Counted from the stretch's first letter, positions 43,871 to 57,430 are shown. The stretch is 60,000 bases of DNA from Owenia fusiformis (GCA_903813345.2 CAIIXF020000003.1:27111248-27171247), one strand, 5' to 3'. Made by a program: numbers and translations. Notes: generated by a model not told the origin, from the letters alone.

Positions 43871-43873
43871 ATT

Positions 43874-44073
43874 ACAGTAACACCTGTCTAATTTGAACAC
43901 TACTGACACTGGCCAATAATTGTTCTGAATAGAAAGTATTGATATTCCATTGTTTCCTAAATACATGTACATATGTGAGTCAATGAGAGTTAGCAAATTT
44001 GGGATAAAGAAAAACTGTTCACATTTAGTGTGTTGTTTGGATTAGAGAGGTGTTTCAGATATACAGGTTTCAT
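43874..44073. mobile_element. TACAGTRAAACCTGT-family MITE
   Basis: It begins ttacagtaacacctgtct, contains atttgaacactac and cactggccaa as in the copy at 3357, and ends atatacaggttt. The last bases of the right end have decayed. Confidence 0.75.
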
Positions 44074-44183
44074 ATCTCGATCCCTTTTATATTCAAATGT
44101 TCTCTGTCATTCTACATATCAAAACCGAATAGTTAACTTGCATAGATACAGTATTAAGACATGAATTAAATTATGCTCTTAGA

Positions 44184-44262
44184 AAATAACATGAATATAT
44201 TTTTTAGATTTTTTTTTAATTGAAAATAACATGAATATATTTTTTAGATTTTTTTTAAATTG
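44184..44262 (+). repeat. 38-bp tandem duplication
   Basis: Two copies of gaaaataacatgaatatatt followed by ttttagattttttttaa, differing by one base. Confidence 0.85.
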
Positions 44263-45039
44263 TTCAAATTTCGACCCATTTGTCAGCCTTAGTTCAGTTT
44301 GCTTCGCTTACTTTTGATCCGGGCAATGCCCCTAGCTTAACAAATAGTTTAAGTAAATCTTTGTATTCCCCATGGGCATAATGTTTCAGGATCAAGATTA
44401 ATCCCTTAATAGAACTGAAAATGCCAATAAAATATTTTGATAAAAAGAAAAGATCAAGTGATATTTGTAGATGTATTTTACATTACATAAATTGGTTACT
44501 GAAAAGATCAAATATTTACAATAAAGTTTTGTAAAACTGCGTGGCTGCAAGACATTTATGAAATGTGTACATTTACTGATTGTATCACATGTGCATGTAC
44601 ATTGTACATGTAGGTCATTGTGAGCCAGTTTACCATTTTCTGTCTTTTATATTTCTTTTATTTATTTCTGACTATTTTGATATCTCTAGATTTTATTCAT
44701 ATTTCTGAAATAAAGCTGAATCTGTGGTTATGTAGGAGAGTGGTTTAAATGGTTGTTTTGTGTTTTTCCAATATTGCCATATGTGCTTGATGTCTGTTTA
44801 TGAATTATATCTGATCCGCCTCTCTTTCTACCTGTCTGCAGACTTAATTGGCAGATCCATCTGACTTCTTCTGAAATTCAGATGTCCCGGCTCAATTCCA
44901 GATAAATTCTGATATTCAGCGATGAGAATATTTTCTCTGTCAGTCTTACTTGTTAATTTTTCCTGAAAATCTTCATCTTCAAAAATAGTCAGAATCACAC
45001 TAAATATTAGGGCTCCAACAGTATAACGTAAATAAAAAA

Positions 45040-45626
45040 GGAGGAGGGGAAGTATCGCAACAGCTTTCGGACAGTCATATGTTGGATTTTGGCTATTTTC
45101 TCAGGATTTAAACTGGTGCATATGTTAGGCCAATGCATTATCTCCAGGAAAAGCACTCATAGAGGTGAAAAAATAATTTCGACTTTGAGACGGGGATGAT
45201 GCAAACAACCCACCCACATGATTTTTCTGAACTGTTGTCCTAATTTTCAACCCCTTCCACCCTGCTTTTTCAATTTTTGTTGCATCAATATGTTGCGTTT
45301 TAAGACACATGCAGTTAACCCCTTCAAAGGAATAAGTGATTCCTCTTCGATAAAGTGGAAAACAATATTTCCCATGTTATGTAACTTGGTTTCCCATAGG
45401 GAAAACTCATGCGATCCATTGCTTTCAGCTAGTTTTGGTCACCCATAATGGATATCTTTAAAATCCCTGAAGGAATTACTTATTCCTTTAAAGAGTTTAA
45501 TTGTGTGTCAAATGTGTCAAAACGCAACATATTGATGTAACAAAAATTGGAAAAGCAGGGGTGGAAAGGGTTGAAAAGCAGGACAACATTTCAGAAAAAA
45601 CATGTGGGTGGGTTGTTTGCATCTTC
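45040..45626. mobile_element. Palindromic element copy 2 (related to 7804-8474)
   Basis: Same orientation and order as the copy at 7804: aagtatcgcaacagc, catatgttggattttggc, ggtgcatatgttaggccaat, ttgcatcaatatgttgcgtt, catagggaaaactcatg and ggtcacccata. It keeps internal inverted sequence (gcaacatattgatg through gggtgggttgtttgca) that copy 1 lacks, but its outer right end is missing. Confidence 0.85.
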
Positions 45627-46198
45627 AGGTTGCAGATTGTGCAATGTTGTTCTGACACATGATAAAGGTACATGTGAAAAAAAAATTTTGCTTGATGAAG
45701 TGTCAGTTTGGGTTATCTGATTTTTTTCATTAAAGTGCGTTAAGAAAACCTGAACAAAAACCGAACAGAAAACATAAAAACAGTGAACCAAACAGAGAAA
45801 TTATGAAGTCATTAGAGCCCTACTAAATAGTAGAGCAATATATCACACGTTACGTCACTGTCTTAAATCTATCGAGAAGCATCTGTTTTTAGAATTAACT
45901 TCTGGATTTGGATATTTGTTACTATTATTATCTTGGAATTATACGATTGTTTTACAAATAGCTGTTTAATCGACATTGGAGCGTTACGATGACCCAATAT
46001 GTCAAACAACAGTTACTTTTGAATTAAGCCAAAAACATCTGTTAGGTGAAACATTGTGAAACAAACTGTCTGTCAAGACTTTTAAGTTTGTATTACACTT
46101 TACAGAGACTTTAGTTTTTAATTACATTGCATTAAGATATTTAAGATGTACATGTACATGCATTGAGACTATATTGAGATTACACAATTGCATTGCTA

Positions 46199-46356
46199 TT
46201 TAGTTTGTAATTGCATTGCATTGAGATTATTGAGTTTGTAATTACATTGCATTCAGACTATTTAGTTTGTAATAACATTACATTGAGACTATTTAGTTTG
46301 TAATTTCATTGCATTGAGACTATTTAGTTTGAAAATGCAATGTATTGAGACTATTT
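46199..46356 (+). repeat. 31-bp minisatellite (cattgcattgagactatttag)
   Basis: About five units of tttagtttgtaattacattg followed by cattgagacta, with a few substitutions each. Weaker units extend upstream to about 46090. Confidence 0.88.
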
Positions 46357-46359
46357 TCC

Positions 46360-49300
46360 CTTGAGTCCTGCTATCTTGAACAGCAGTAGGGATGGTATAT
46401 TTAATTGAGTTATCTCTATTATGAAGGCGAGGAAGCTAAATCTGAGCTGTTTTATAGTTATTTTAGCAAAAGCCTCCGGGGATGCTCAGTGGCCGGCTCA
46501 GTTAGATTCCGTGTTTGTTTTTCTGTTACGTTACATGCTTTAACTTCACTCGATATGAAGACAGCCTGGACTTGAAATTTCATTGTGGTTTCGCTTCAAT
46601 AAGCTAGATAAAGCAAAATAGAGGAACTGGCAAGGAATTTTTACATTTTACAGGTATATGATGGGCAATTTATAAATGGCATGAAAAGAAAATGAGCATA
46701 TAGAGAGAAATATATGTAATAACTTTATCAGTAGAACCTCCCAGGTTAAAGATGAGCAACTTAGGCCTGACTATCTCAGTGTTGAAATGATTAAACTTTG
46801 GCCAAGCAGTTTTCCCAGTAATATTGTTTAATTAAATAAATTGTTGTTTCTTCTTGTTTAGGATCATACCTGAGATGCTATTGTCAGAAAACTTATTTGT
46901 TTCTTAAGTTTGTGCAAGAATATTTCACGGAAAGTCTGACCAGGATAACATTAGTTATGGGCACTGGTGTATGTATCACTTACTGTATATGATCCAGCAT
47001 CTATCTAGGGAATGTCTAACTTTACCAATATACCTCTGAGTCCATTTTCTGTGTAATTGAAGTATAGGGGTATTAGACTGTGCATACAAAAAAAGCTTGG
47101 TAGTTATAACAGTATACGAAGGGCAATATTTGAGAACAAAATCCAATAGAAAAGTATATGATTATTAGGTCTTGAAAGATATATGATTGCTATGCATAGA
47201 TATGTGCTTTAATATTTTGGTTCAATAGAGTAAACCACAAGAAATCAAGTGATAAAAATCACAGCTAGAAATGTTCAGCTTAGTATCAGATGACAATGCA
47301 TGTATAAATGTAAACTTGAGTTAAAAGAAATAGATACATAAGAAAATGACTACACGTGCATAAATTACTCCAAACTTTAAAAAAATACATTTACTGGAGA
47401 GAAATTATGTGAAATCAGAATGAATAAATTAATGTTTACCAGCAGAGTCGAGTAATAAAGCCATATCAAAATATCCTCCAAATAAGTTAATGGATGGATT
47501 GATGCTATTTCATTAGAGGTTAAATCTTCGCAAAAACAACAAATTACTTGTAAATAAAATACCGTGATCATCACTTTTCAAAATGAAAAATAGAGTAAAA
47601 AGAGTGGAATAGAGTGGAAATAAACCACATATGGTTGTAGTTAAAACTCTAAATTGTATAGAAATGCTGGAAAAATTGATACTTCATTCAAATTTTAAAG
47701 AGAAATGGTGTAGAATATTTGTGGGGTTTACGTAAGGGGGAGAGCAAATGCTTATCGTCTCTGGGAAATGAGTACTGCACATCTACAGGTGAGCTGTTCT
47801 ATGCTGCTGAATTTTTGAGCTTTCCAAGCAAATGATTTGTTCTTCATGGCCAATTATCTGATGCTTTATACATTCCATCTGCTACTGTTTAGTAAAGGTG
47901 TATGGTCGTGTCCCCAAAATATAACAAAAATGGAGAATCTGCAAAAATGGGTTAACCATTCAAACATTTGATTGAAACAATATTAAATCCACTTTGTTGA
48001 GTAAGATTTGGCACTAAGTGTTGATATTTTCGAAAAAAAATTATTATTAGTTAAAGTTTTGATAGGTGTGTAAGTCGTAAAAGAATCACAAGCTGTTGTT
48101 GTGAAAATGAATGCAACTTAGATAACTTCTAAGATAAGTGAGTTTCTTAAACAAAAAAAGAAATATATTAAAGAATATCTTGCTTTTCTGCATCTCTTTT
48201 TCATTAGACATTAAATGAGCATTCACCAGGTTGAGGAATAAAAACCCCTATAAACAATATTACCAAATAATATCAATCGTCAAAGCAACTTTTATGAAGC
48301 CCTCTCTGAGCTGTCTCTGTTTGAAGTACATTCTTTCTTCAAAGCTATGTCACATCGGTAATTGGCAAGTTATTTTGTATATGAATTGATTATTTTAATA
48401 TTTATTTCTTGTCACTAATGAAAATTTGCATCTACAGATACTTGGAATCAACTAAACTGGAATATGAACATATAGACAATCAAATAACTAATAAATCAAA
48501 TAGGGCAAGCCAAAAGTATTCAAGTAAAATATGGTAAAATAACGAAATCAATGCTTACCTCATTGTCATATATAATTATCTCTACCTGCTTTTCTTAGAT
48601 TAGCTATAATGACTTAACTGTTTCTCATATTTGTCAGTCTCATTTCTGTTATTCATTCTGAGGTACTAGATTAGTATCATAAATATTTTGCTCATTTATT
48701 GTGACTACGGAGAATCAAAACATATTTCATTATGGAAAACAACCAATAAAAATATTATTCATAATATTTAAATCTAGCTAACTGACATTCTACATTGCCA
48801 ACTCTTAGTATGATCCCATGCCTGTGGTTAAGATTTGCTTAATTTACGCTATTTTTCTCTAAAATATGAATATATTGTCCAATTTTCTTACATTGCTATA
48901 TATGATTTACACTTCGTACACCATTTCTGGATATTTTATTGTTGGCTAATTCCATCATTTTCCTTAACAAGTTGCATTTTGAAGTATAACCATAAATACA
49001 CGCCAGTTTTCCAGTGAATGTAGTTTAAATTATACTGTACCTGCTATATGCCATCTGCAGAAAATGTCTTCACATTACCGAAACAAACCACCTTCACTAA
49101 CTCACCCCTAGGCCAGTTAAATTCCACTAATAGAAAAAATGCACATACCTTAAGATGTATTTTTATAATATTGAGCCATTTATATCCGTATTATGCATAT
49201 ATGATGTCTATTTTTTAGGTATATTTGGCTTTCATGGTTTCTGCATCTAGTTGCCCTGTGTTGTACTAGCTACTAGCTATACTAACCACTTACTATTATA

Positions 49301-52300
49301 GCAGAGGCTTAACTTAATCTTGATCCAGTACTTGTGGTCATGTGATCACTGATCTGTACGATGGTTTATTCATAAATCTCTCTATCTGCTCCCTTAAGAA
49401 AGAGGAACGGTGAACTAAGATAGGGATTATTTTTCTGGAAATGAAAATTGTTAATTTTTTGTGATTGTTTGTTTGTTTGTTTGATGAGACAGATTGTGAT
49501 GTCATATAGTGATCACTTTTGGGGTAGACTGACTATTTCACATCAGCCCTGAGCACAGGATTTCATTCTGTGTTTACAATAAACCAATTAAACATTTATC
49601 TTTTATTCAAAGTGTGGATATGAAGATGAGCTCTAACAAAGGGTTCAAATTAACCCTCTCTAGTACATGATAATTTTTTATTAAACCCACTTGGCTTTTA
49701 TTAACATGATTAATATTCTGGTTGGCAATCCAGAGTAATTCTTAAAAATGAATGAAATAACAAGTTTGTATTTAAAGATAAACTTTAGTGGTCAGTGTGG
49801 TCATTAACTACTATTACTTAATTTTTTGAACATTTCTGTGAGGAGGGCATGGCCCTCTAACGATATTTTTCTGGACTCCTTTAGAATTCTTGTGACAGAA
49901 AATAGCCTGCACGATTGAAGAAATGAGCAAACAGCACAAACATACATTAGAAAATCAGGAATTTAAAAAAGATCTGTCTGACTGACATAATAATAATTGA
50001 ACTTGAATAGCCTATTTATTTGAGGAATTTTATTTTATAAATAGGTGGAACATCCTGTTGTGTTCCCATTGAGAAATACCTGTCTGGAATTGGCAGACTT
50101 GGCAGGTAGAATCGTTTTATTTACAATAGAAACACGCAACACTCATGGGGCCTCAACTTGACGTTACAAAAAGCAACATTAAAGACTACTTTTTTGTTGA
50201 ACTCACAGTTTTAGGAATGAGGGTAAACGGAAGAAAAATATTGAAACCCTAATAACCAAAACAACAGCCCCGTCAATTAAAAATATTCAAAAATAGACCA
50301 ATCTTGAAAGCAAAGGTTAAAGGCCCGTTAAAGAGAACAAAAAACAGAACTTACATTTTTTTAAAAATCCAAATATTTTGAAAAAAGATTTTTTGTCTGA
50401 ATGATTCCCTTGATGATGCTTATACATGTATATATGCCCGCTTCATTTAACTCCTGTGACATCATTTGTAAAGAAGTAAAACACTGGACCTATATCCCAA
50501 TCCCTCTTTTCAGTAAGAGAGACAAGTGGGGGAGAAGAGGGGAGGGGGTTACAGCTTCTTTAGCAAAACATTTTAATATCTACTTTCTGAGGTTTTATAC
50601 TGGGTGAAATCATTCTAGGAACTACTTCACCAAGGAATTACCAAAAATGACATTGAGGATCATTTTCAAGATCCATCTTTGAACCATTCAATTATTGTTC
50701 TCAAATTCTCAAGCTTTACAGTACATTCAGCTGTAATAAAGATGTGCTGTTAATGTTATGAAGATCTTCATCAAAGGGGATTTCACTTTTATCATGTCAT
50801 ACAGGCGTATTAGCGGCAAAACCATTGTGACCTTGTGAAGGTCATGACAAGAAACCTTTAAACAACATTTTATGTTGGAATTCATAAGCTTCTTGACATT
50901 TTTCTCGGGTTTGTTCTTTGGAAAGTAAAGGTCTTTATGGTAAAGGTTAATTTGTGTTTCCAGTCTAATATATATCTCAGTGAATGAATTGCTTCTCAGT
51001 TGTTTCTCTGCATTTCAACATAATTTAAAGGGGATTTCATTCATCATTTTCCCAACATTTTTACCTGACAGTTTGACATTTGATTGTGGGAAAACAAATA
51101 CATTGAACTGGTTTTCCAAAAATAAGTAGACAAACATGATAAAGTATTGTTTTAAAAATGATTGATGTTTTTTGAAATGTATAAAACAGATGAACCAAGA
51201 CTGGCTGTCTGTTTTGGAATTTCACTTACATGTAGGTTTACTTTTTATTTGACAATAATTCAATATTTTGGAATGATTTGAATGAATGCCCTGACTCTCT
51301 TCGAGTTTGCAATTTACATCTTTATGGTTAATTGTTGCTAACTCAGACAGAGACAATGATGGGAGAAGGTTTGAGATTTTATTGGTAGCATATTGTAAGG
51401 ACAAAACATGTTTGATCCTGCAATTGACATTCGGCCACCCATACATTATACTAAATCATTAGACTAAGACCATGCATGGTTGATTCTGTATTCTGATTGG
51501 TCTAATGTGACGATGTATACGATGCAGCTACCAGCTAAGAATTAACCAGACCATTGTTTACCCATAAACCACAACAAACTTCACATTCCACTAACAGAAA
51601 TAAGGATGTATAAAGTATCCAAAACAAATGATAAATAAAACGTTAGATAAGGGAGTTTAAACATATTGACATTATATTGCCAAACCCAAGCCTTATGTTC
51701 AAACTTGTTCAACTCAATATCTCGATAAAATTTGAATGAACCGGATGATTTTCTGGCAGTTCGGTACAATTTCAGGTATGAATTTTATGTATGTTCACTC
51801 AGTTCTTTTTCAATTCCACTGTTTCCACTCTATTTTGCATTTTAAAAATTTTCTGTTTTGAGATTATTCCAAATGGCAAAGTCAAGGAGGTTTAAGAGAT
51901 ACTTGAGGAATGATTTATTAGACAGAAACAACAAGTAAATAAAACTACATTAGGCTTTAGGATTCCTGGTATTTTGTGTCTGCCGGTAGGAGATACATCA
52001 TAACCATTGTTAGGTCTGTGATTGGTAAAAGAGTGATCAATAGTGTTAGTGAGCATATGAGATTAGGTAGATCAGTGAGTCCATGGGTATGTCCATCCGT
52101 TGGTCCATCAACATGAGTGGTACAAATTAAAACTCGCTCACAATGCCAATCATATTTATTTGAACTGTCATTGTCAATCCCTAAGTTCGACTGTATCTTG
52201 AGACATCTGTAGTTTTGTCAACAAAAATCACACTTTCTTAAGATATCAGACACTTTGCTACTTGGAGACGTCACTGCATGTGACAAGGATCCTGTGTCCC

Positions 52301-52320
52301 TTATTTCTAATGGATCACAA
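46360..52320. other. Long AT-rich region without recognised gene
   Basis: I read both strands and found no exon with domain-level similarity, no TIR pair and no sizeable tandem repeat. A few ttgtttgtttgt simple repeats occur, for example at 49465-49485. Confidence 0.4.
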
Positions 52321-52365
52321 GTGGTAACAATTTTTATTGTTATAGTCTCTAACTTTTTTGCGAAT

Positions 52366-52440
52366 GGTGTTCGGCATTTGGTGGTCGGCATCTGTAACAA
52401 ATGGCGGGTTGTGACATTTTGCATTTTAATGCCTTGTTTA
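52366..52440 (+). repeat. Dispersed repeat copy 2 (ggcatctgtaacaaatggc family)
   Basis: Shares ordered blocks with 4906-5003 in the same orientation, including ggcatctgtaacaaatggc and gtgacattttg. Confidence 0.6.
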
Positions 52441-52831
52441 TATATATGCAGAGACATATTGGAGTTTGGTCAATGAATCCTGCATTTGGTCTTTCCCCTT
52501 TCTCCTTAGCATGAATTAGGAAATGTACCATATGCTAAAAGTAAGCAAACCAGTTCAAGTTTAGTTAAGTTCCACATTCTAGGTTAAAAACTCTCCTGAT
52601 TAGTATGATTGTGAACATCTGAAGGAACAGTTGCTTGTTTAGCATCACCTCTCATGTCATTGGCCAGTTTTGTTTGTTTATTTTTGGTTTTGTTCCTTTG
52701 ATATATGGTTAATAACTTTGCATTCCTCATGTAAGCAGGCATAACTCTGATGCTTATGGCTTGAATTTATCAACCCAACTGTATTAAATGTTATCGTATA
52801 TGAAAATCTAAAAAGGTCTCACCATACACAT

Positions 52832-52989
52832 CACCCGCCTTGGGTAAATCCCCGTTCTGAAGGACTCGGACAACCGTACGCCGCCTCAGAGGCTGTCCTA
52901 AACACCACAGTTCGCGCCGACCAGAGGCTGGGTGATTCGGTGCTGGGCTCTTCCCGCTTCACTCACCGTTACTGAGGGAATCCTTGTTA
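52832..52989 (-). pseudogene. 28S rRNA fragment (5' D1 region)
   Basis: On the minus strand it opens with AACAAGGATTCCCTCAGTAA and soon after has CGGGAAGAGCCCAGCACCGA, hallmark sequence near the 5' end of eukaryotic 28S rRNA. It continues through a variable D1 stretch to the conserved gtccgagtccttc and tttaccc region, then the match stops. One change is visible in the universally conserved part (ACGGTGAG for ACGGCGAG). Only about 158 nt are present, GC-rich and flanked by ordinary AT-rich DNA, so it is a dispersed, non-functional rDNA fragment. Confidence 0.9.
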
Positions 52990-52999
52990 AACCATATGA

Positions 53000-53995
53000 T
53001 CAGATGGACAAGGGTTATAAAGTGGGTTGGTATTTGTAATATGTTCTGTGCATTCATACACATTCTCAGCTGAAGTTCAAAGACTTGTTTAGAAATGCAG
53101 TTCTGTGCAATATGGAGGTTCTAAGAGCATCTTCTGGACTCCAGATATTCATCTTTTAAACATCAACCCAAGAAACAGTCATGCTTTCAAACATACAAAA
53201 AGTGAACATTACTGTGGAAAAACTGAAAATTGACACAGTATACTTATAGATACATTCAAAAGTAACACTCAAAAGTATACCATAGTTCAAGAAAATTTGG
53301 TAGTTCATTCAATTTATTCAAATTAGTGAATGGTAGCAAGGAAAAGGCATGGGGAAGCAGGTTTTTGCACCGGTTGGTAACTCGGTTTCTGGAAATCAAT
53401 TTCAGGCATTTAATTAGGCTCACCAGAGACTTCTCCTTTAATTATCTGGATGAAAAACATTTCATTCTCCTCAGGAATGCCCCAATGCTGAAGAGACATT
53501 GTCTGTTGCTCGAACTATAAATCGGGATGCCTATAGTTGGCATTACAGAGATTAACAGTGTTTAAAAATACAGATGGGGCCACTTTATATAATAGTAAGA
53601 GCTGAGAGCCTGTTACTTGATGGAGCTAAAATTGCAAAAATTAAATCACACGTGTGTGATAAGCATGTAATGATATTGAGACCAAGGGATGAGTTGTGAT
53701 AAAAAATAATATGGAAGAATGAAAGATAGATAGTGGGCCATATCTTGGTAAGGAGATAGGGAAAATTAGACTAATGGCAGGGAACTGGCATTAACCTGAG
53801 ATGCTTTTTCTTGGGAGACAATGTGATATTTTTAATGTAATATCGCATGGCCTCATCTTACCAACCAAGAAATCAGAACATTATTTTACAATCTATCCTG
53901 GTACATACCAGTAAAGTCCATTTCGTGTCCGATCTATGTTGCCTTTTGTTGTGTTATGATACCCCATCATTATGGAATGTTACGTCCCACAATGC
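53000..53995. other. No recognised gene
   Basis: A 64-codon open frame starting with GTG at 53326 has no recognised domain. Otherwise AT-rich unique sequence. Confidence 0.4.
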
Positions 53996-54001
53996 AATAT
54001 G

Positions 54002-54184
54002 CAGTAGAACCTGTGTATAGTGAACACATATGGAGTAACAAAAATGTGTTCACTGGAAGTAGGTGTTCACTGTATAGAGTCTAATTTTTACAGAAGTCAG
54101 TAGAGTATGTATGGAGGAAGGGGTGTTCACTAGAGAGAGAGGTGTTCACTGGAGAGAGGTGTTCACCAAGATAGGTTTAACTGT
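54002..54184. mobile_element. TACAGTRAAACCTGT-family MITE
   Basis: It starts gcagtagaacctgtgtatag and ends ataggtttaactgtac. The interior repeats ggtgttcact five times with tagagaga or ggagagag spacers. Confidence 0.85.
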
Positions 54185-54189
54185 ACTCT

Positions 54190-56280
54190 TTCTACGTATA
54201 TGTATATCAAATGCAAAGGGGACCTTGGAAAAAACTCAATTATTTAAAAGATTTAAATCCATCCATTGGGCAGTCATTGGAATTTGGGCAAACTATAACC
54301 TTTCTCAGAGAAAATATTCTGGTTTCTCTGATATTCTGAATCACGGTTGAGAAAGATCATATGTGTTTTGATAAAAGAAAATATATAAATTTAGTCTAGT
54401 ACTGAAATATTAAGAAATGATTATAAAGGTTGTGTTCAGATGATTTGTTCTTTGCTCCATTGATACTCCCTTTTTCTCCTTTTTCCTCCTTCTGCTCTTT
54501 CTTTGCACTTGAATTTAATTAATTGTTATTCTTTATATTAGAAAAATCATATTGACAATCATATTTCAAGTTTTCAATAAAAAGTGATATTGTTCAATAT
54601 GCATGCAGTCTTAAGCATCTCAGAACTTCTTCTATTCTGAGAATGAAATATCAGTTGGGCCTGAAACATATTCCTTTCAAATAAGTGTGTACCTCATTTT
54701 CCCTGAAGAATCTGTACAATGGTACAATGGTAGAATATGAACTTTAGATATATTTGTTTTACTAAAGTATTTATCACTTAGTCATTTTCTGTCTGTAATC
54801 TACTTTGCAAACCATCAAAGATTTTAGATTTAGGTGAATTCCTCAGATTTTCCAGGTAAATGTTCAGGTAATTAGCAGATAAGCGTGTGATAGGTCTGTG
54901 GTCAGTGGGACGTTAGCTGAACATTCTAGAAATAGTTAAGGTGAATACTAAGCGGCACTTGCTGAATAATTGGTCAAGTTAACAAAACATAAGATACGCC
55001 TATTGGATACAGATAGATTCTTTTTGTTTACATTTCAAATAAAATTATTTTTTTGGAATAATGCATGTAGATACATATGTCATTGTTAAATTAATACCAT
55101 TAGTAACAACTATTTATTAGAATCAGGAATGAACTTTCAACAAAAAATAATTGTTTGAAAATATATCTTTTAAAGAAACCTTTAAAAGAGATCTCAGATA
55201 TTTTTTCGACTACTTTTTGATCCCTTATTGGTCGCCTATTCCAAAAACTAGAATTCATTTTCATTCATAAACTTCAAAGATGTGAAGCTTGATATTTGAA
55301 GGAGATATTCAAAGACAAATCTTTGAACGTGATGAACTCCATGTTTGAAGATCAGATGGATCCCTTTAATTCACGTAAATATGTTTCAATAATAGAATAA
55401 ATCTTTGATCTTTCCAGATATCCTGACCTAATTCCACGTGACGTAAATCCACCTGCACCTTTCCCCGATTATAAAGTAGTCCACTAAATATGCCTGTATT
55501 GATATGTAGAGTGAATATACCAAAAGGGCCAGAAAAAGCCTAACGTTTTAATCACAGAGTGACCTCCATTGAGAGATTTGCGTAAAACATATGAGATTAT
55601 CTGATAGTGGTTTTCCTTATAAGTGGCGGAAAATCGTTCATTCATAACTTAACCCATGCATTATGTTCTCTTTATAAAGAAGTGTTTATTCATTTTTAAA
55701 CATATTTATTTCATGGGAAGATTATTATGGAGTTGAGTGTTTACATATTTATATTTAATATTTCATGTTTTTCACTTCTTTGGAGTATGAAATTCGTAAC
55801 TTGACATTTTGTAATGTTTGATTTGACATTAAACAATAAAATTACATTGTTAAATAACCTTTTTTATTTTAAGAGGGCTGTTATAATGATATTACTTTGT
55901 ATTATATTGCTACAATAGATTTTCAATGGCTTTAAGTCAGAGGATGTGAAACAAAACTTTTTGAAGAGCTTAACTTTGACCAGCTGGTTACCTTAATGAC
56001 TACCATATTATTTCAAAAAGGAAAAGAGATGATATAACAGTGAATCATAAGTATTATATATGATAAAATATGCAATGAAAAGAATCCTACCTCATTTTGC
56101 TATAGCTGAGTAATGCATGTATATTTCTAAAGAAACATTAATGAAGTAAAAACAATGCATGAAGAAAACGTACAGAATAGTTTCAACTCTGACCATCTGG
56201 CCACCTTAATTTTTACCACATGTTACGCAAGAGGATTACTTGTTATTGAACCACTGTAAATATAACCAGATGACCACTAA
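54190..56280. other. AT-rich region without recognised gene
   Basis: Two diverged copies of a short segment (tttgaccagctggttacctt at about 55977 and ctgaccatctggccacctta at about 56191) suggest an old local duplication. No exon recognised. Confidence 0.4.
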
Positions 56281-56286
56281 CTTCAT

Positions 56287-56583
56287 TCTGACTTTATTGC
56301 ACTCGACTGTGTAAGCTTGTATTCGCGTATGCAGCGAATGCAAATAGCGGCTAGCAGCTACCGGATTAACCTACTATTTCATGGGCAACTCATTTAAATA
56401 TGAATAGTACCTGCCACTATTTCATTCATATTTAAATATGGTAGGTCATAAAACAGTAAGTTAATCCGGTAGACGACCGCCTAAAGTTGCATTCGCGAAT
56501 ACAACCGTAGGTATAAATATTCTATAATGTATGTATAAATGCTCAATAAATAAAGGATTGTAACCCCGAAAATAAAGTCAGAA
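56287..56583. mobile_element. Palindromic MITE
   Basis: The outer ends (ttctgactttatt and aataaagtcagaa) are inverted. The inner arms pair over gtattcgcgtatgcagcgaa and ttgcattcgcgaatac, over taccggattaa and ttaatccggta, and over atttaaatatgaat in the middle. No coding capacity. Confidence 0.75.
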
Positions 56584-57212
56584 CTGTTGGATATAAGAAA
56601 AAGGCATGACATTTAATGATGAAACCAAATGAGAAATGTACAATCTTCTCTTATAAGTCTCTATCATTTATCCTTTCTTGAATATAATAGTCCCTCCATA
56701 TATACTTGTAGATTGCCTTTTTAAAGGACATGGGGGAATTTAAGAGGGATGAGCAAAGAATTGTTTATATGGACAAACATAAAATTTTCATACAAATTGT
56801 TATATAGCAGCCCAAAATAGTGGCTGGCTAATGTGAACTCTTGCACAGGTAGATTCCAGGTAGTTCCCCAATTCCCATTAATGAGATATTACCTCTCTAG
56901 TACTTATTCTGATCCATCTCTCGAAAACACAAATGAATTATCCATTTTTAACATCACTGCAACTCCCAGAGTATGAATTCCATGTCTGCATGTCTTTATT
57001 CCTTGGCTATTCCACCCATTTTCACTCTATTTTGCATTTAGATACATTACCTCATTTGGATTATGTAGACAGGTAACCACTGAAGTAAGATCAAAGCTAT
57101 CACCTGGGCTAATTAACCTTTCTACAGGTGAGAATCACCACCAGATCATATTTTACTATTGTGACCTTAGAAAACCTTTTGTTTAAAGGGGAGGAGGCAA
57201 GGCTTTTTGATC

Positions 57213-57394
57213 TACAGTATACCTGTAAATAGTTAACACCTATGGAGCCACAAAGAAGTGTTCACTGTAATGTAAGTGTCTACTACAGAGAGGGGATTTT
57301 ACACAGATGTTAATGTAAAATGTGTGTTGGAGTGGTGTTCACTAAACACAGGTGTTCACTAGAGAGAGGTGTTCACTAAGACATGTTTTACTGT
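57213..57394. mobile_element. TACAGTRAAACCTGT-family MITE just upstream of a candidate first exon
   Basis: It starts ctacagtatacctgtaaat and ends gacatgttttactgtactg. It has five ttcact blocks, two preceded by tagagagaggtg-type spacers. It ends about 35 bp before the ATG at 57431. Confidence 0.85.
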
Positions 57395-57430
57395 ACTGTA
57401 TTTATTACTATTATGGGATAAAGTGAGAGG

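Noticed and set aside
53326-53520. 64-codon frame
   Set aside because: It opens with GTG, has no recognised motif, and its length is expected by chance in 60 kb.
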